Assembly (NCBI GenBank): GCA_005882275.1
Contig: VBAK01000168.1
Location: 1-46,829 of the forward strand
Reading direction: 5' to 3'
DNA length: 46,829 nucleotides
Origin: Candidatus Segetimicrobium genomatis
Lineage (GTDB): Bacteria; Sysuimicrobiota; Sysuimicrobiia; Sysuimicrobiales; Segetimicrobiaceae
Under the pieces are notes generated by a model, which was not told the origin of the DNA, made no database searches, and saw nothing but the letters and a program-made list of their open reading frames with translations. The translations under genes and the position numbers were made by a program. This document shows positions 31,413 to 39,624 of the stretch, piece by piece. Within the stretch, counting starts at the first letter, position 1, and each line of letters begins with the position of its first letter.

Positions 31413-32212
31413 TGGGCGATCCACCCCCCGTCGACGACCAGACAGGCGCCGGTCATGAATCGCGATTCGTCGGACGCGAGGTACAGCGCGGCGTTCGCGA
31501 GATCGCGCGGATCGGCGATGTACTGACCATCGGCCATTCGCAGCGGTGTCATCTGCTGCCAGACCCGCTGCACCTCGGGGTCGGCCCGGAAATGGACATT
31601 GATGGCGGTGCGGGTGGCGCCGGGGCAGAGCGCGTTGATGTTCAGGCCCAGGGGGCCGAACTCGACCGCCAGGGCCCTGGTCATGCCGATGACGGCCGCC
31701 TTCCCGGCGCAGTAGGCCGTCAGCTGCGGCACGCCCACCAGTCCGAAATTTGAGGCCACCGTGACCACCTTGCCGTATCGCTGTTCCGCGAAATGCCGGA
31801 GGCCGCGCTGGACGCAGAGGAAGGTGGCCCGGAGATTGAGGGCCAGGTGCTGATCCCACTCCGCGATGTCGACCAGACGCGAGTCTCCGGTCGGCCCCAC
31901 ATTCCCCGCCGCCGTCATGATGATGTGGAGGCCGCCAAACGCCCTGATGGCCCTTTGGACCAGCCCATCCACGGCCGCCGGATTGGTGACATCCGTGGCG
32001 ACATATTCCGCCTGTCCCCCGTTCGCGCGGACCACGTCGTGCGTCGGCGGCCCCCCCTCCCGGGGATCCGGCCGGATGTCGGCGACGACCACGCGCGCCC
32101 CTTCTTCGGCGAATCTCAGCGCGCTCGCGCGTCCAATCCCCGAGCTGCCGCCGGTGACGATGGCAGTCTTGCCCTCCAGTCGCCCGCCCACGTCTGCACC
32201 TCTACCGCTCAC
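31409..32212 (-). CDS. SDR-family oxidoreductase
   Basis: A 267-residue short-chain dehydrogenase with TGGSSGIG near residue 21, VVADIRPD after beta-2 (Asp favours NAD), catalytic Ser in VVTVASNFG and Tyr/Lys in AYCAGK. The usual NNAG is changed to TAAGN (residues 101-105), so the structural Asn-Ala-Gly motif is altered. GTG start at 32212 overlaps the RidA stop (GTGA); an in-frame GTG at 32191 with AGAGG before it is an alternative. The pair of adjacent SDRs, one NAD-like and one possibly NADP-like, suggests two successive or opposing redox steps. Confidence 0.88.
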   Translation of the reverse strand: MSGRGADVGGRLEGKTAIVTGGSSGIGRASALRFAEEGARVVVADIRPDPREGGPPTHDVVRANGGQAEYVATDVTNPAAVDGLVQRAIRAFGGLHIIMTAAGNVGPTGDSRLVDIAEWDQHLALNLRATFLCVQRGLRHFAEQRYGKVVTVASNFGLVGVPQLTAYCAGKAAVIGMTRALAVEFGPLGLNINALCPGATRTAINVHFRADPEVQRVWQQMTPLRMADGQYIADPRDLANAALYLASDESRFMTGACLVVDGGWIAQ

Positions 32213-32673
32213 TGAATCTCAACGACCATCTCGATCTCGACGGAGATCCCGAATGGCAGCGCTCCCATCCCGACCGCCGCGCGGGCATGCCGGCCGCGCT
32301 CACCGAACAGCGTTGTCAGGAGGTCCGACGCGCCGTTGATGACTTCCGGCTGCCGGGCAAAGCCGGGATCGCTGTTCACCATCCCAAGGAGCTTGACAAT
32401 GCGCCGCACCCGATCGAGCGACCCGATCTCGGCTTTCAACGACGCCAGCGCGTTCAACATCACGAGTTGAGCCGCTTTCGCGGCGTCCTCCACCGGCACG
32501 ACGCTGTCGACCTTGCCGACATACGCGAGTTTCCCGTCCCGGTAGGGGCCGTGGCCCGACACGAAGACCAGCTTGCCGGCGGTCACCGCCCCCACGTAGT
32601 TGGCGACCGGCTTGGGCGGTTGCGGGAGCTTGAGTCCCAGATCCGAAAGACGCTGCTCGATACTGTCGGCCAT
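32209..32673 (-). CDS. RidA/YjgF-family protein
   Basis: A 154-residue Rid protein. GKLVFVSGHGPYRDGKL, the helix EDAAKAAQLVMLNALASL and the C-terminal strand SVEIEMVVEI match the trimeric YjgF fold. RAAVGMGALP keeps an arginine at the place of E. coli RidA Arg105, so imine/enamine deaminase activity is possible. It would clear reactive enamines made by amine-oxidising steps. ATG at 32673 has a GGAGGAG ribosome site. It is one of two Rid proteins in the island. Confidence 0.85.
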   Translation of the reverse strand: MADSIEQRLSDLGLKLPQPPKPVANYVGAVTAGKLVFVSGHGPYRDGKLAYVGKVDSVVPVEDAAKAAQLVMLNALASLKAEIGSLDRVRRIVKLLGMVNSDPGFARQPEVINGASDLLTTLFGERGRHARAAVGMGALPFGISVEIEMVVEIQ

Positions 32674-32731
32674 CTGCTCCTCCTCTCCGATCTCTGATTC
32701 CGCAAGACCGCGGACGTGCTCACGCGCGCCG

Positions 32732-33049
32732 CTACAGGCCGGGTCCCGGCGGCGCATCCCGCAGCGCCGCGGCCAGGCGCGCTGCGGACGCCTGAGACAT
32801 CCGGACCCCCTCCGCCTGAACACCCTCGACCCCGGCAATCGCGCGCAGCGCCGGGCCGATGGTGACCGCCATGGTGACCGGGCGCAGCGGGCATCCGACG
32901 CACGCGCCTTCAAACCGCACGCCGACCACGCCGTCCGCCACGGTGAGCAGCGTCAGATCGCCGCCGTGCACCTGAAGGACCGGTCGAATGCGCCCGTCGA
33001 GCTTCGCTTCGATCTCCCGCCAGAGCGTCTCGCCGTCCGGAGCGTCCAT
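32732..33049 (-). CDS. NifU-like C-terminal domain protein
   Basis: A 105-residue protein made of a single NifU C-terminal-like domain: RIRPVLQVHGGDLTLL and the metal-binding pair in GACVGCPL, followed by a helix. By family knowledge these domains carry an Fe-S cluster between subunits and hand it to client proteins. The ATG shares one base with the amidohydrolase stop (TGATG). No Fe-S enzyme is evident in the island, so the client is unknown; a dehydrogenase or a Rieske protein outside the window is possible. Confidence 0.8.
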   Translation of the reverse strand: MDAPDGETLWREIEAKLDGRIRPVLQVHGGDLTLLTVADGVVGVRFEGACVGCPLRPVTMAVTIGPALRAIAGVEGVQAEGVRMSQASAARLAAALRDAPPGPGL

Positions 33050-34041
33050 CAGTTCCTCCCCCCCGGAGGCCGAGGCGCCTCCACCCCCATCAGGCGGGCG
33101 AAGTTGGTCCCAAGGATCTTGCGCTTGTCTTCGTCCGTGATCTCCGGAAAGCCGTAATCCTCCTGCAGCTCCTCGGGGATCCGCAGGGCCCAGAGGGCGT
33201 CCAGATACGGCTGCGGACAGCCCATCAGCGCGGCTTCCGATCCCCAAAGCAGCTTATCGGCGCCCACCTCGGCGAGGAGCTGTCCCATCTGCATCAGGAA
33301 CCCCTTCCGGCGGACAAAATACAGCGCGAGGACCCCCGACAGCGCCAGGTAGACGTTGGGGAACCTGGCCGCGATGGACACGCATTCGTCGAAATACGGC
33401 AGCGCCAGGTGGTGGATCACAAACGTCAGGTCGGGAAAGTCCCTGGCCGCCTTCTGCAGATCGTTGGGGCGGAGATCTTCCATGTTCTGGTTGCCGAAGG
33501 GGATGCCCTTGTGGAATTGGAGCACCCGGATGCCGAGCCGCCGCGCCTTTTCGTACATCGGATACGCGACCGATTCATCGTCACAGCGCCAGGTCTTGCC
33601 ATCGACATGGGCGTTATAAAATTTGAACGACCTCGCCTTCAATTCTGTGACCTGGCGTTCCATCTCGTCGAGCACGGCCTCCCCGTGAAACGACGGGTCG
33701 ACGCCCCCGCAGAACATCACGCGGTCGGGGTACGCGGCGGCGAAGGCGTGTTGGGCGGCGACCGGAGCGAACCCGTCCTTGAACCAGTCGAAGATTGGAA
33801 CGGTTTGCGCCATGGCGCGGTCGGTGTTCGACCGGGCGAAGACCATGTCCCAGAGATCCTGGTGCGTCCAGTCGCGGGCGAACGTTGTGTACCCCAGGTC
33901 GCTCCCCGGGGCGCGCGTCTCCTGGCCCAGCCTGAGGATGCTGCCGCGGCCGATCTCCGCGTCGGGCCGATCCAGGAGATTGGCATCCGACATGTTGTAC
34001 GCGTGCACGACGCAGTCAAACACGAAGTTGCCCTGCAGCAT
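33049..34041 (-). CDS. Amidohydrolase-2 family metal-dependent hydrolase
   Basis: A 330-residue TIM-barrel hydrolase of the amidohydrolase-2 (ACMSD-like) group. FDCVVHAY at residues 8-15 is in the place of the usual DxHxH, so one histidine of that pair is not obvious. FKFYNAHVDG, VLQFHKG, FVIHHLALP with candidate metal histidines, and LLWGSEAAL near the C-terminal Asp position follow. Members hydrolyse C-N or C-O bonds or decarboxylate aromatic acids. ATG at 34041, 12 bp after the sugar permease, so co-transcribed with the Rbs-type transporter. Confidence 0.85.
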   Translation of the reverse strand: MLQGNFVFDCVVHAYNMSDANLLDRPDAEIGRGSILRLGQETRAPGSDLGYTTFARDWTHQDLWDMVFARSNTDRAMAQTVPIFDWFKDGFAPVAAQHAFAAAYPDRVMFCGGVDPSFHGEAVLDEMERQVTELKARSFKFYNAHVDGKTWRCDDESVAYPMYEKARRLGIRVLQFHKGIPFGNQNMEDLRPNDLQKAARDFPDLTFVIHHLALPYFDECVSIAARFPNVYLALSGVLALYFVRRKGFLMQMGQLLAEVGADKLLWGSEAALMGCPQPYLDALWALRIPEELQEDYGFPEITDEDKRKILGTNFARLMGVEAPRPPGGRN

Positions 34042-34053
34042 GGACCGCCTCCT

Positions 34054-35064
34054 CTATGAGCGCTCTTTTGCCAGATGATCGAGCGACACGGCGAGCAGGA
34101 TGATCGACCCGATGGCGACCTGCTGCCAGAACGCCGAGACGTTCAGCAGGACCAGCCCGTTCCTGATCGATGCGATGAGCACGACGCCGAGGACGGTCCC
34201 GGAGATCCGTCCCACCCCGCCGAGGAGGGAGGTCCCGCCGATGACCACCGCGGCAATCGAATCGAGCAGCAGATCCTCGCCGACGGTGCCCGAGCCGGCA
34301 TCGAGCCGCGCCGCCACAATGAGGCCGGCCAGCGAGGCCATCACCGCGCTGAGCACCAGGACAATGACCTTGGTGTGCCGGACATCTACCCCCGCCAGGC
34401 GCGCCGCCTCCGCGTTGCCGCCCACGCCGTAGATGTTGAGGCCCAGCCTCGTCCGCGTGAGCAGAGCGTGCATGCCGGTCAGCACGACGCCGGCGATCAC
34501 GACCGGAAACGGGACCGGCCCGATCTTGCCCTGCCCGATGAAATCGAACCCGGGCGGGAGGCCGTAGATGGATTGGCCGTTCGTGAGCAGGAGCGCCCCG
34601 CCCCTGGCGATTCCCAGCATGGCCAGGGTGGCCACGAACGAGGGCATGCCGAGGTGGGTCGTAAACCAGGAGTTCACCAACCCCACCGCGACTCCGGTGA
34701 CCATGGCGATCACGACCGCGAACGGCCAGAGGACGTGATCCCCGACCGTCAGCAAGGCCACCATCGATCCGGTGAGCGCCACGACCGATCCAACGGAGAG
34801 GTCGATCTCCGCGGCGATCAGGGCAAACGTCATGCCCCCAGCGATCAACACGAGCGGCGACGACTGCAGCAGGATGTTCGAGATGTTCTCGACCGTGAAA
34901 AAGTGCGGGGAGGCGATGCTCAACCCCACCCAGAGGAGCGCCAGCGGAATGATCGTGCTCGCGATAGACCGGCGTTGACGAAGGCGGCGCAGCCAGGCCA
35001 GCAGCGCCGGCAGATCGGAGCCCGCGGGCCTGAGCGATTGGGTGGTCGGCGCCTGATGGGCCAC
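34054..35064 (-). CDS. Rbs-type sugar ABC transporter permease
   Basis: A 336-residue inner-membrane permease of the RbsC/XylH group with about 9-10 hydrophobic segments. The family motif region reads AGGMTFALIAAEIDLSVGS, and the C-terminal cytoplasmic coupling part GNAEAARLAGVDV and VIGGTSLLGGVG are typical. GTG start at 35064, 5 bp after the ATPase gene. Works with the binding protein at 36599-37645 and the ATPase at 35070-36605; substrate is a pentose, hexose or polyol by family, not determined here. Confidence 0.92.
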   Translation of the reverse strand: MAHQAPTTQSLRPAGSDLPALLAWLRRLRQRRSIASTIIPLALLWVGLSIASPHFFTVENISNILLQSSPLVLIAGGMTFALIAAEIDLSVGSVVALTGSMVALLTVGDHVLWPFAVVIAMVTGVAVGLVNSWFTTHLGMPSFVATLAMLGIARGGALLLTNGQSIYGLPPGFDFIGQGKIGPVPFPVVIAGVVLTGMHALLTRTRLGLNIYGVGGNAEAARLAGVDVRHTKVIVLVLSAVMASLAGLIVAARLDAGSGTVGEDLLLDSIAAVVIGGTSLLGGVGRISGTVLGVVLIASIRNGLVLLNVSAFWQQVAIGSIILLAVSLDHLAKERS

Positions 35065-35069
35065 GAGGG

Positions 35070-36605
35070 TTACCCGCCCGCGGCGGCATAGCGCATGACG
35101 GTCCGCTCAGACGCGTCGGCGCGATCGACTTCCGCGACCACCGCCCCTTTCCGCATCACATAGATGCGGTCGCTCATCGCTACGACTTCCTGCACCTCCG
35201 ACGACACCAGGAGAATTGCCACGCCGCCCGCGGCGAGGTCTTTCATCATCCGATAGATTTCCGCTTTGCTGCCGACATCGATCCCGCGGGTGGGCTCGTC
35301 GAAGATGATGACTTTCGGCTGGGTCGCGAGGTTCTTGGCGAGCACGACTTTTTGCTGCGTGCCGCCGCTCAAGTCGCGCGTCAGTTGATACTCGCTGCGG
35401 GCATGGATGCTGAAGCGCCGGATGTAGGATCTGGCGATCGCCCCGAGGCGGCGAGCGGCGAGGATCTGGTTGAACCGCGTGACCGCCCCGGACACCCGCA
35501 CACAGTTCGCGACCGCCAACGCAACATTTTCCACAATGGAGAGCAGCAGGACGAGCCCCTGGGATTTTCGGTCCTCCGGGACCAACGCGATGCCGGCCTT
35601 GAGGGCATCACGCGGTGAGCGGATCGGCGTGTCGACGCCGTCCACGAGGATCGCGCCGGCGTCCTTGGCATCCGCGCCGTAAATGGCCCGGGCCAGCTCG
35701 GACTTGCCGGCGCCGACGAGCCCCGTCACCCCAACAATCTCGCCGCCCCTCGCCGCCAGGCTCACGCCGTCGAGCACCCCGGCGCGCGAGAGCCCTCGGA
35801 CCTCGAGCACCACGGGCCGCCGCCCGCCCTGGAGGCGCTCAGGGTACATCTCACTGAGCGACCTTGCCAGCATGAGCTCGATCACCCGCTCGACCTTCGC
35901 CTCGGCCGCGGGCAGGGTTCGAACGACCTGTCCGTCACGCAGCACGGTGATCCGGTTGGCCAGGGTCACGACCTCGTCCAGCCGGTGGGACACGTAGAGG
36001 ATCCCCACGCCTCGATCGCGCAGGGCATACAATCTGACGAACAGCTCATCCCGCTCCCCCGGCGTGAGGGCGGCCGTCGGCTCGTCCAGGACGAGAATCC
36101 GGTTGTCCTGCGACAGGCCCCGGGCAATGAGGACGAGCTGGGCCGCCGAGACCCCCAGCGATCCTGCCCTCAGATGCGGATCGATGTCCGCGTGGACCCG
36201 ACCCAGCGCGGCGCCGGCCCGCGTATAGAGCTGGGCACGATCGATGACGCCCAGGCGGCTGCGCCACCCGCGGCCGAGGGTCGGCGGCTCGCCCAGGAGG
36301 ATATTGCTGGCCACATCGAGCTCGGGGACGAGCACGATCTCCTGGTGGATCGCCGCGATGCCCAATCGTTCGGCATCACGGCGGGAGGAGATGCGGACGG
36401 ATCTCCCGTCCACCAGGAGGGTACCCGCGTCGGGTTGGTACACCCCCGTCAGGATCTTGACGAGCGTGCTCTTCCCGGCTCCGTTCTCTCCGACGAGCGC
36501 GTGGATCTCACCCGCCTCGAGGGTGAAATCGACGTCCACGAGCGCCTGCACGCCCGGAAAGGCCTTGGAAATCCCCCGCGCCTCGAGGAGCGGCGATCTC
36601 AACAC
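35070..36605 (-). CDS. Rbs/Mgl-type sugar ABC transporter, duplicated ATPase
   Basis: A 511-residue protein with two ABC domains. The first has GENGAGKST near residue 39, a weak signature (LGVSAAQLV rather than LSxxQ) and LDEPTAALT; the second has GLVGAGKSE near 295, LSGGTQQKV and FDEPTRGID. One canonical and one degenerate half is usual in RbsA/MglA-like proteins. GTG at 36605 overlaps the binding-protein stop by 7 bp; a TTG directly after it is an alternative. The full importer is encoded by three adjacent genes. Confidence 0.95.
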   Translation of the reverse strand: MLRSPLLEARGISKAFPGVQALVDVDFTLEAGEIHALVGENGAGKSTLVKILTGVYQPDAGTLLVDGRSVRISSRRDAERLGIAAIHQEIVLVPELDVASNILLGEPPTLGRGWRSRLGVIDRAQLYTRAGAALGRVHADIDPHLRAGSLGVSAAQLVLIARGLSQDNRILVLDEPTAALTPGERDELFVRLYALRDRGVGILYVSHRLDEVVTLANRITVLRDGQVVRTLPAAEAKVERVIELMLARSLSEMYPERLQGGRRPVVLEVRGLSRAGVLDGVSLAARGGEIVGVTGLVGAGKSELARAIYGADAKDAGAILVDGVDTPIRSPRDALKAGIALVPEDRKSQGLVLLLSIVENVALAVANCVRVSGAVTRFNQILAARRLGAIARSYIRRFSIHARSEYQLTRDLSGGTQQKVVLAKNLATQPKVIIFDEPTRGIDVGSKAEIYRMMKDLAAGGVAILLVSSEVQEVVAMSDRIYVMRKGAVVAEVDRADASERTVMRYAAAGG

Positions 36606-37645
36606 TTGCCCGCGGCTGCGGTGTCAATCCTGTCTTTCAGGCTCGGATCCGCCTGCTTGCTCCCTGATTCGACGGCCCGAAGTTCCGCGGTGGACAGAGC
36701 CAGGATGGGCGGCTCGATGCGCTTGGGCACCGCCCCTCCCGTCCCGACGGTCATCGCGCCGGCGATAAACGACGAGCCGATCTGCGGAATCGGCAGGATC
36801 CCCTCCGCCTGGAAGTCCCCTTTGAGCGCGGCCTGGATCCCGATACACGTCCCGTTGTAGCCGATGAGGATGACTTTCCCGGTCTTGTTCGCCGCCTTGA
36901 GCGCCTGCAGGGCGCCGAACGCCATTTCGTCGTTGTGGGCAAAAATGGCCGCCAGGTCCGGGTTGGCCGTGATCATGTCGGTCGCCACCCGGAGGCCCTG
37001 GTCGCGCTGCCAGTTTCCGGTGCCCTCCGCGACGACCTTGATCTTTTCATTCCTTTTGATGCCTTCCTTGAAGCCCTGCGACCGGTAGATCGCGGAATAG
37101 TTGCCCGGCGATCCCTCGATGATCGCCACGTTACCGCCGTTGGGGATCGCGACGGAGAGCCATTCCCCCAGCAGTCGTCCGCCCTGGACTTCGTTCGCGG
37201 AAATATAGCTCACGGCGAGGCCCTTGTCCACGGCCCCGGGCGCATCATCGATGAGTAAGAACACCTTGACACCCCTGCTGTGCGCTTTCGCGATCAGGGG
37301 CATGATCGCTTTCCCGTCCCAGGGATGGAGGCCCAGCACGTCGATCCCTTGACCGAGCATCGTCTCGGCCTTGGCCACCTGCTCAGAGACGTTTGCCGAG
37401 TCCTGGACAAAGAACTTGGCGTTGGGATACTTCCGGAGCTCGCTCTGCATCGCGTCGACCATTTGTTTCACCGCGGGGTTTGAAAAGTTTCCGGTGACCG
37501 CTCCGATCCGGACCGTTTTGGCCTGCCCGCGCGCCGTCCGCCATGAAAGGCCGGACAGCGCGGCGGTTGCGCCGGCCCCCACCAAGAACAGCACGCGCCT
37601 CCGGGTGATCGGAAGCGACGAAACGCCGCGACCCTCGTGATCCAT
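36599..37645 (-). CDS. Rbs-type sugar-binding protein
   Basis: A 348-residue periplasmic-binding protein (Peripla_BP_4). The N-terminus has ITRRRVLFLVGAGATAALSG, a twin-arginine-like or Sec signal, cleaved near ARGQA. The mature protein has the two-lobed fold seen in AVTGNFSNPAVKQM, GLHPWDGKAI and IFAHNDEMAFGALQAL. ATG start with GGGGGAGGGG before it. The 165-bp upstream gap carries a 10-bp direct repeat, so transcription may also start here. Gene order binding protein, ATPase, permease is standard. Confidence 0.9.
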   Translation of the reverse strand: MDHEGRGVSSLPITRRRVLFLVGAGATAALSGLSWRTARGQAKTVRIGAVTGNFSNPAVKQMVDAMQSELRKYPNAKFFVQDSANVSEQVAKAETMLGQGIDVLGLHPWDGKAIMPLIAKAHSRGVKVFLLIDDAPGAVDKGLAVSYISANEVQGGRLLGEWLSVAIPNGGNVAIIEGSPGNYSAIYRSQGFKEGIKRNEKIKVVAEGTGNWQRDQGLRVATDMITANPDLAAIFAHNDEMAFGALQALKAANKTGKVILIGYNGTCIGIQAALKGDFQAEGILPIPQIGSSFIAGAMTVGTGGAVPKRIEPPILALSTAELRAVESGSKQADPSLKDRIDTAAAGKC

Positions 37646-37712
37646 TGCGATCCCCTCCCCCCGTGTCGTCGAGGCCCATTCAGACCCCGCGTTGACCTCC
37701 GGTCGTGTGCCG

Positions 37713-37740
37713 GTTCCCCGAGCTATCCTTGTTCCCCGAG
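37713..37740. promoter_or_regulatory. 10-bp direct repeats upstream of the sugar transporter
   Basis: GTTCCCCGAG occurs at 37713-37722 and again at 37731-37740, 18 bp apart start to start, in the 165-bp gap before the binding protein gene (68-95 bp upstream of its ATG). Close by, CCTGGTCCCAGG forms a short palindrome (37753-37764). These may be regulator sites; no clear -35/-10 pair accompanies them. Confidence 0.35.
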
Positions 37741-37810
37741 CATGTCCTTCCCTGGTCCCAGGTGCAGGAACGTCCGTCCATCCCCCCTTTCATCGCCGCC
37801 GCAGACGGGA

Positions 37811-38899
37811 CTACGGGCGGATCCCAACCTTGAACACCGGCTCCCTCCGGTCCCGGAACAGCTCGTACGCCGCGCCGATCTCCCCGAGCGGGAACCGGTG
37901 GGTGATGAGCGGCGACAGGTCGAACTTGCCGTGCTCGATCATGTGCATGAGCCGGCGGCCGCGCTCTTTCCCTCCCGGCGACGTCGACGTGATGATGCGC
38001 TTCTCGCCGATCCCGCCCATGAAGGCGCCGGCGTCGAGCGGCAGCGTCAGGCTCCCCTGCATGCCGTAGTTCCCGACGCTCGAGAGCACGCCGGCCGGAC
38101 GCACGAGGCGCAGCGCCGTGAGGAACGTCTGCGGCGTCCCGACCGCCTCGATGGCCACATCGGCCATCCAGCCGCCGGTGAGCCGCCGCACGATCTCCAC
38201 CACGTCGACCTGCGTCGCGTCGAGCGCGACATCCGCGCCCAGGCGCATCGACATCTCCAGCCGCCAGGGAATGACGTCGACCGCGATCACGTAACCGGCG
38301 CCCCGCAGCCGCGCCGCCACCGTCGCCGCCAGCCCGACCGGTCCCTGGCCGACGATGGCCACGGTGTCGCCCATCCGAAGTTCCGAAGATTCCACGGCCG
38401 CGAATCCCGTCGACCCGCCGCAGGCCATGACGACCGCCTGCTCGTCCGTGACCTCGTCGGGGATCGGCGTGAGGTTCGCCTGCGCATACGGCACCGCCAC
38501 GTATTCGGCATGCGCCCCGTCCCGCTGCGTGGCGAAGTGAAAGGCGGCGATCGTCCCATCCGCGTGGCAGCCGCGACCGTTCGCATTGCCGAGGCACTCG
38601 TAGCACTGGCCGCAGGGCGTGTCGCCCGGGACATACACGCGCTGGCCGGGCGCGTACCCCCGGACGCCGTCGGCGACCGCGACGATCTCACCCACAAGTT
38701 CATGGCCGAGGACCGTGCCCGGGCGGCCGGGAATCCGCCCGTCGATGATCTTGAGGTCGGTCGCGCAGATCGAGGCGAGCCGCATCCGGACGAGCGCCTC
38801 GCCGGACGCGATCTCCGGAACCGGGAGCTCGCGAAGTTCCGCCCGACCGTCGCCGGCGAAAACGTACCCCTTCATCGTGCGGACCGCTGTCGCGCCCAT
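37811..38899 (-). CDS. Zinc-dependent alcohol dehydrogenase (MDR family)
   Basis: A 362-residue medium-chain dehydrogenase. Catalytic zinc ligands are in SICATDLK and LGHELVGE; the structural-zinc cysteines are in CGQCYECLGNANGRGC; the NAD-binding loop is VGQGPVGLAAT with an acidic residue after beta-2 (AVDVIPW). Similar enzymes oxidise sorbitol, threonine or other polyols and sugars. ATG 4 bp after livF. Its place between two transporters suggests the first oxidation of an imported polyol or sugar; substrate not provable. Confidence 0.92.
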   Translation of the reverse strand: MGATAVRTMKGYVFAGDGRAELRELPVPEIASGEALVRMRLASICATDLKIIDGRIPGRPGTVLGHELVGEIVAVADGVRGYAPGQRVYVPGDTPCGQCYECLGNANGRGCHADGTIAAFHFATQRDGAHAEYVAVPYAQANLTPIPDEVTDEQAVVMACGGSTGFAAVESSELRMGDTVAIVGQGPVGLAATVAARLRGAGYVIAVDVIPWRLEMSMRLGADVALDATQVDVVEIVRRLTGGWMADVAIEAVGTPQTFLTALRLVRPAGVLSSVGNYGMQGSLTLPLDAGAFMGGIGEKRIITSTSPGGKERGRRLMHMIEHGKFDLSPLITHRFPLGEIGAAYELFRDRREPVFKVGIRP

Positions 38900-38903
38900 C
38901 GCC

Positions 38904-39608
38904 TCACACTCCCACGCCTATGTAACGCTCCTGGACGTCACGCCGCTGCTCGAGCTCCCGCGGGGATCCGTCGAAGACCATCCGCCCCTTGGCCATCACG
39001 TACACGCGGTCGGCGATCGCGAGCGCGATCGGCAGCTCGTGGACGACGATGAGGATCCCGAGCCCGCCCGCCCGCCGGAGCCTCTGAACGACCTCGAGCA
39101 CGATGCCGACGAAGAGTGGTGCGAGGCCCTCGGTCGGCTCGTCCATGAGCAGGCAGTCCGGTTCGGTCCTGAGCGCCCGCGCGATCGCCAGCATCGACTG
39201 CTCCCCGCCCGACAGGTGGACCGCCCGCTGGCGCAACCGCTCGCGCAATCGCGGAAAGATCTCAAACAGCCGCTCCGGGGGCCAGGCAGCCCGGCCGGGA
39301 CGATTGGCGGCCACGGCCAGATGCTCGCCGACGGTGAGCGATCCAAAGACCCGCCGGCCCTGCGGGACGAGCCCGATGCCCCGCAGCGCGATCTCGTGCG
39401 CCGGCAGGCGCGTCAGCTCCGCGCCGTTGAAGGTCACACTGCCGCGGCGCGGCGGGGTGAGGCCGACGATCGACCGGATCGTCGTGGTCTTCCCGGCTCC
39501 GTTGCGTCCCATCAAGACCGCGATCCGCCCGGGCGCCACATCGAGCGAGACGCCCTGGATGATGTAGCTGTCGCCGTAGTAGGTGTGGATCTCGCGTACC
39601 GAGAGCAT
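38904..39608 (-). CDS. livF: LivF-type ABC transporter ATPase
   Basis: A 234-residue ATPase: GRNGAGKTT near residue 36, LVPQGRRVFGSLTVGEHL (typical LivF), LSGGEQSML and MDEPTEGLAP. Start at ATG 39608 gives the usual LivF length (about 235). 16 bp after the fused LivM-LivG gene; with LivG it forms the ATPase pair of a branched-chain amino acid-type importer. Such importers often take amides, aromatic acids or urea instead, so substrate is open. Confidence 0.95.
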   Translation of the reverse strand: MLSVREIHTYYGDSYIIQGVSLDVAPGRIAVLMGRNGAGKTTTIRSIVGLTPPRRGSVTFNGAELTRLPAHEIALRGIGLVPQGRRVFGSLTVGEHLAVAANRPGRAAWPPERLFEIFPRLRERLRQRAVHLSGGEQSMLAIARALRTEPDCLLMDEPTEGLAPLFVGIVLEVVQRLRRAGGLGILIVVHELPIALAIADRVYVMAKGRMVFDGSPRELEQRRDVQERYIGVGV

Positions 39609-39624
39609 CCGCGCCGGCCCCCCG

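Noticed and set aside
35070-36605. Degenerate signature in the first half of the sugar ABC ATPase
   Set aside because: One weak half is normal for duplicated RbsA/MglA ATPases.
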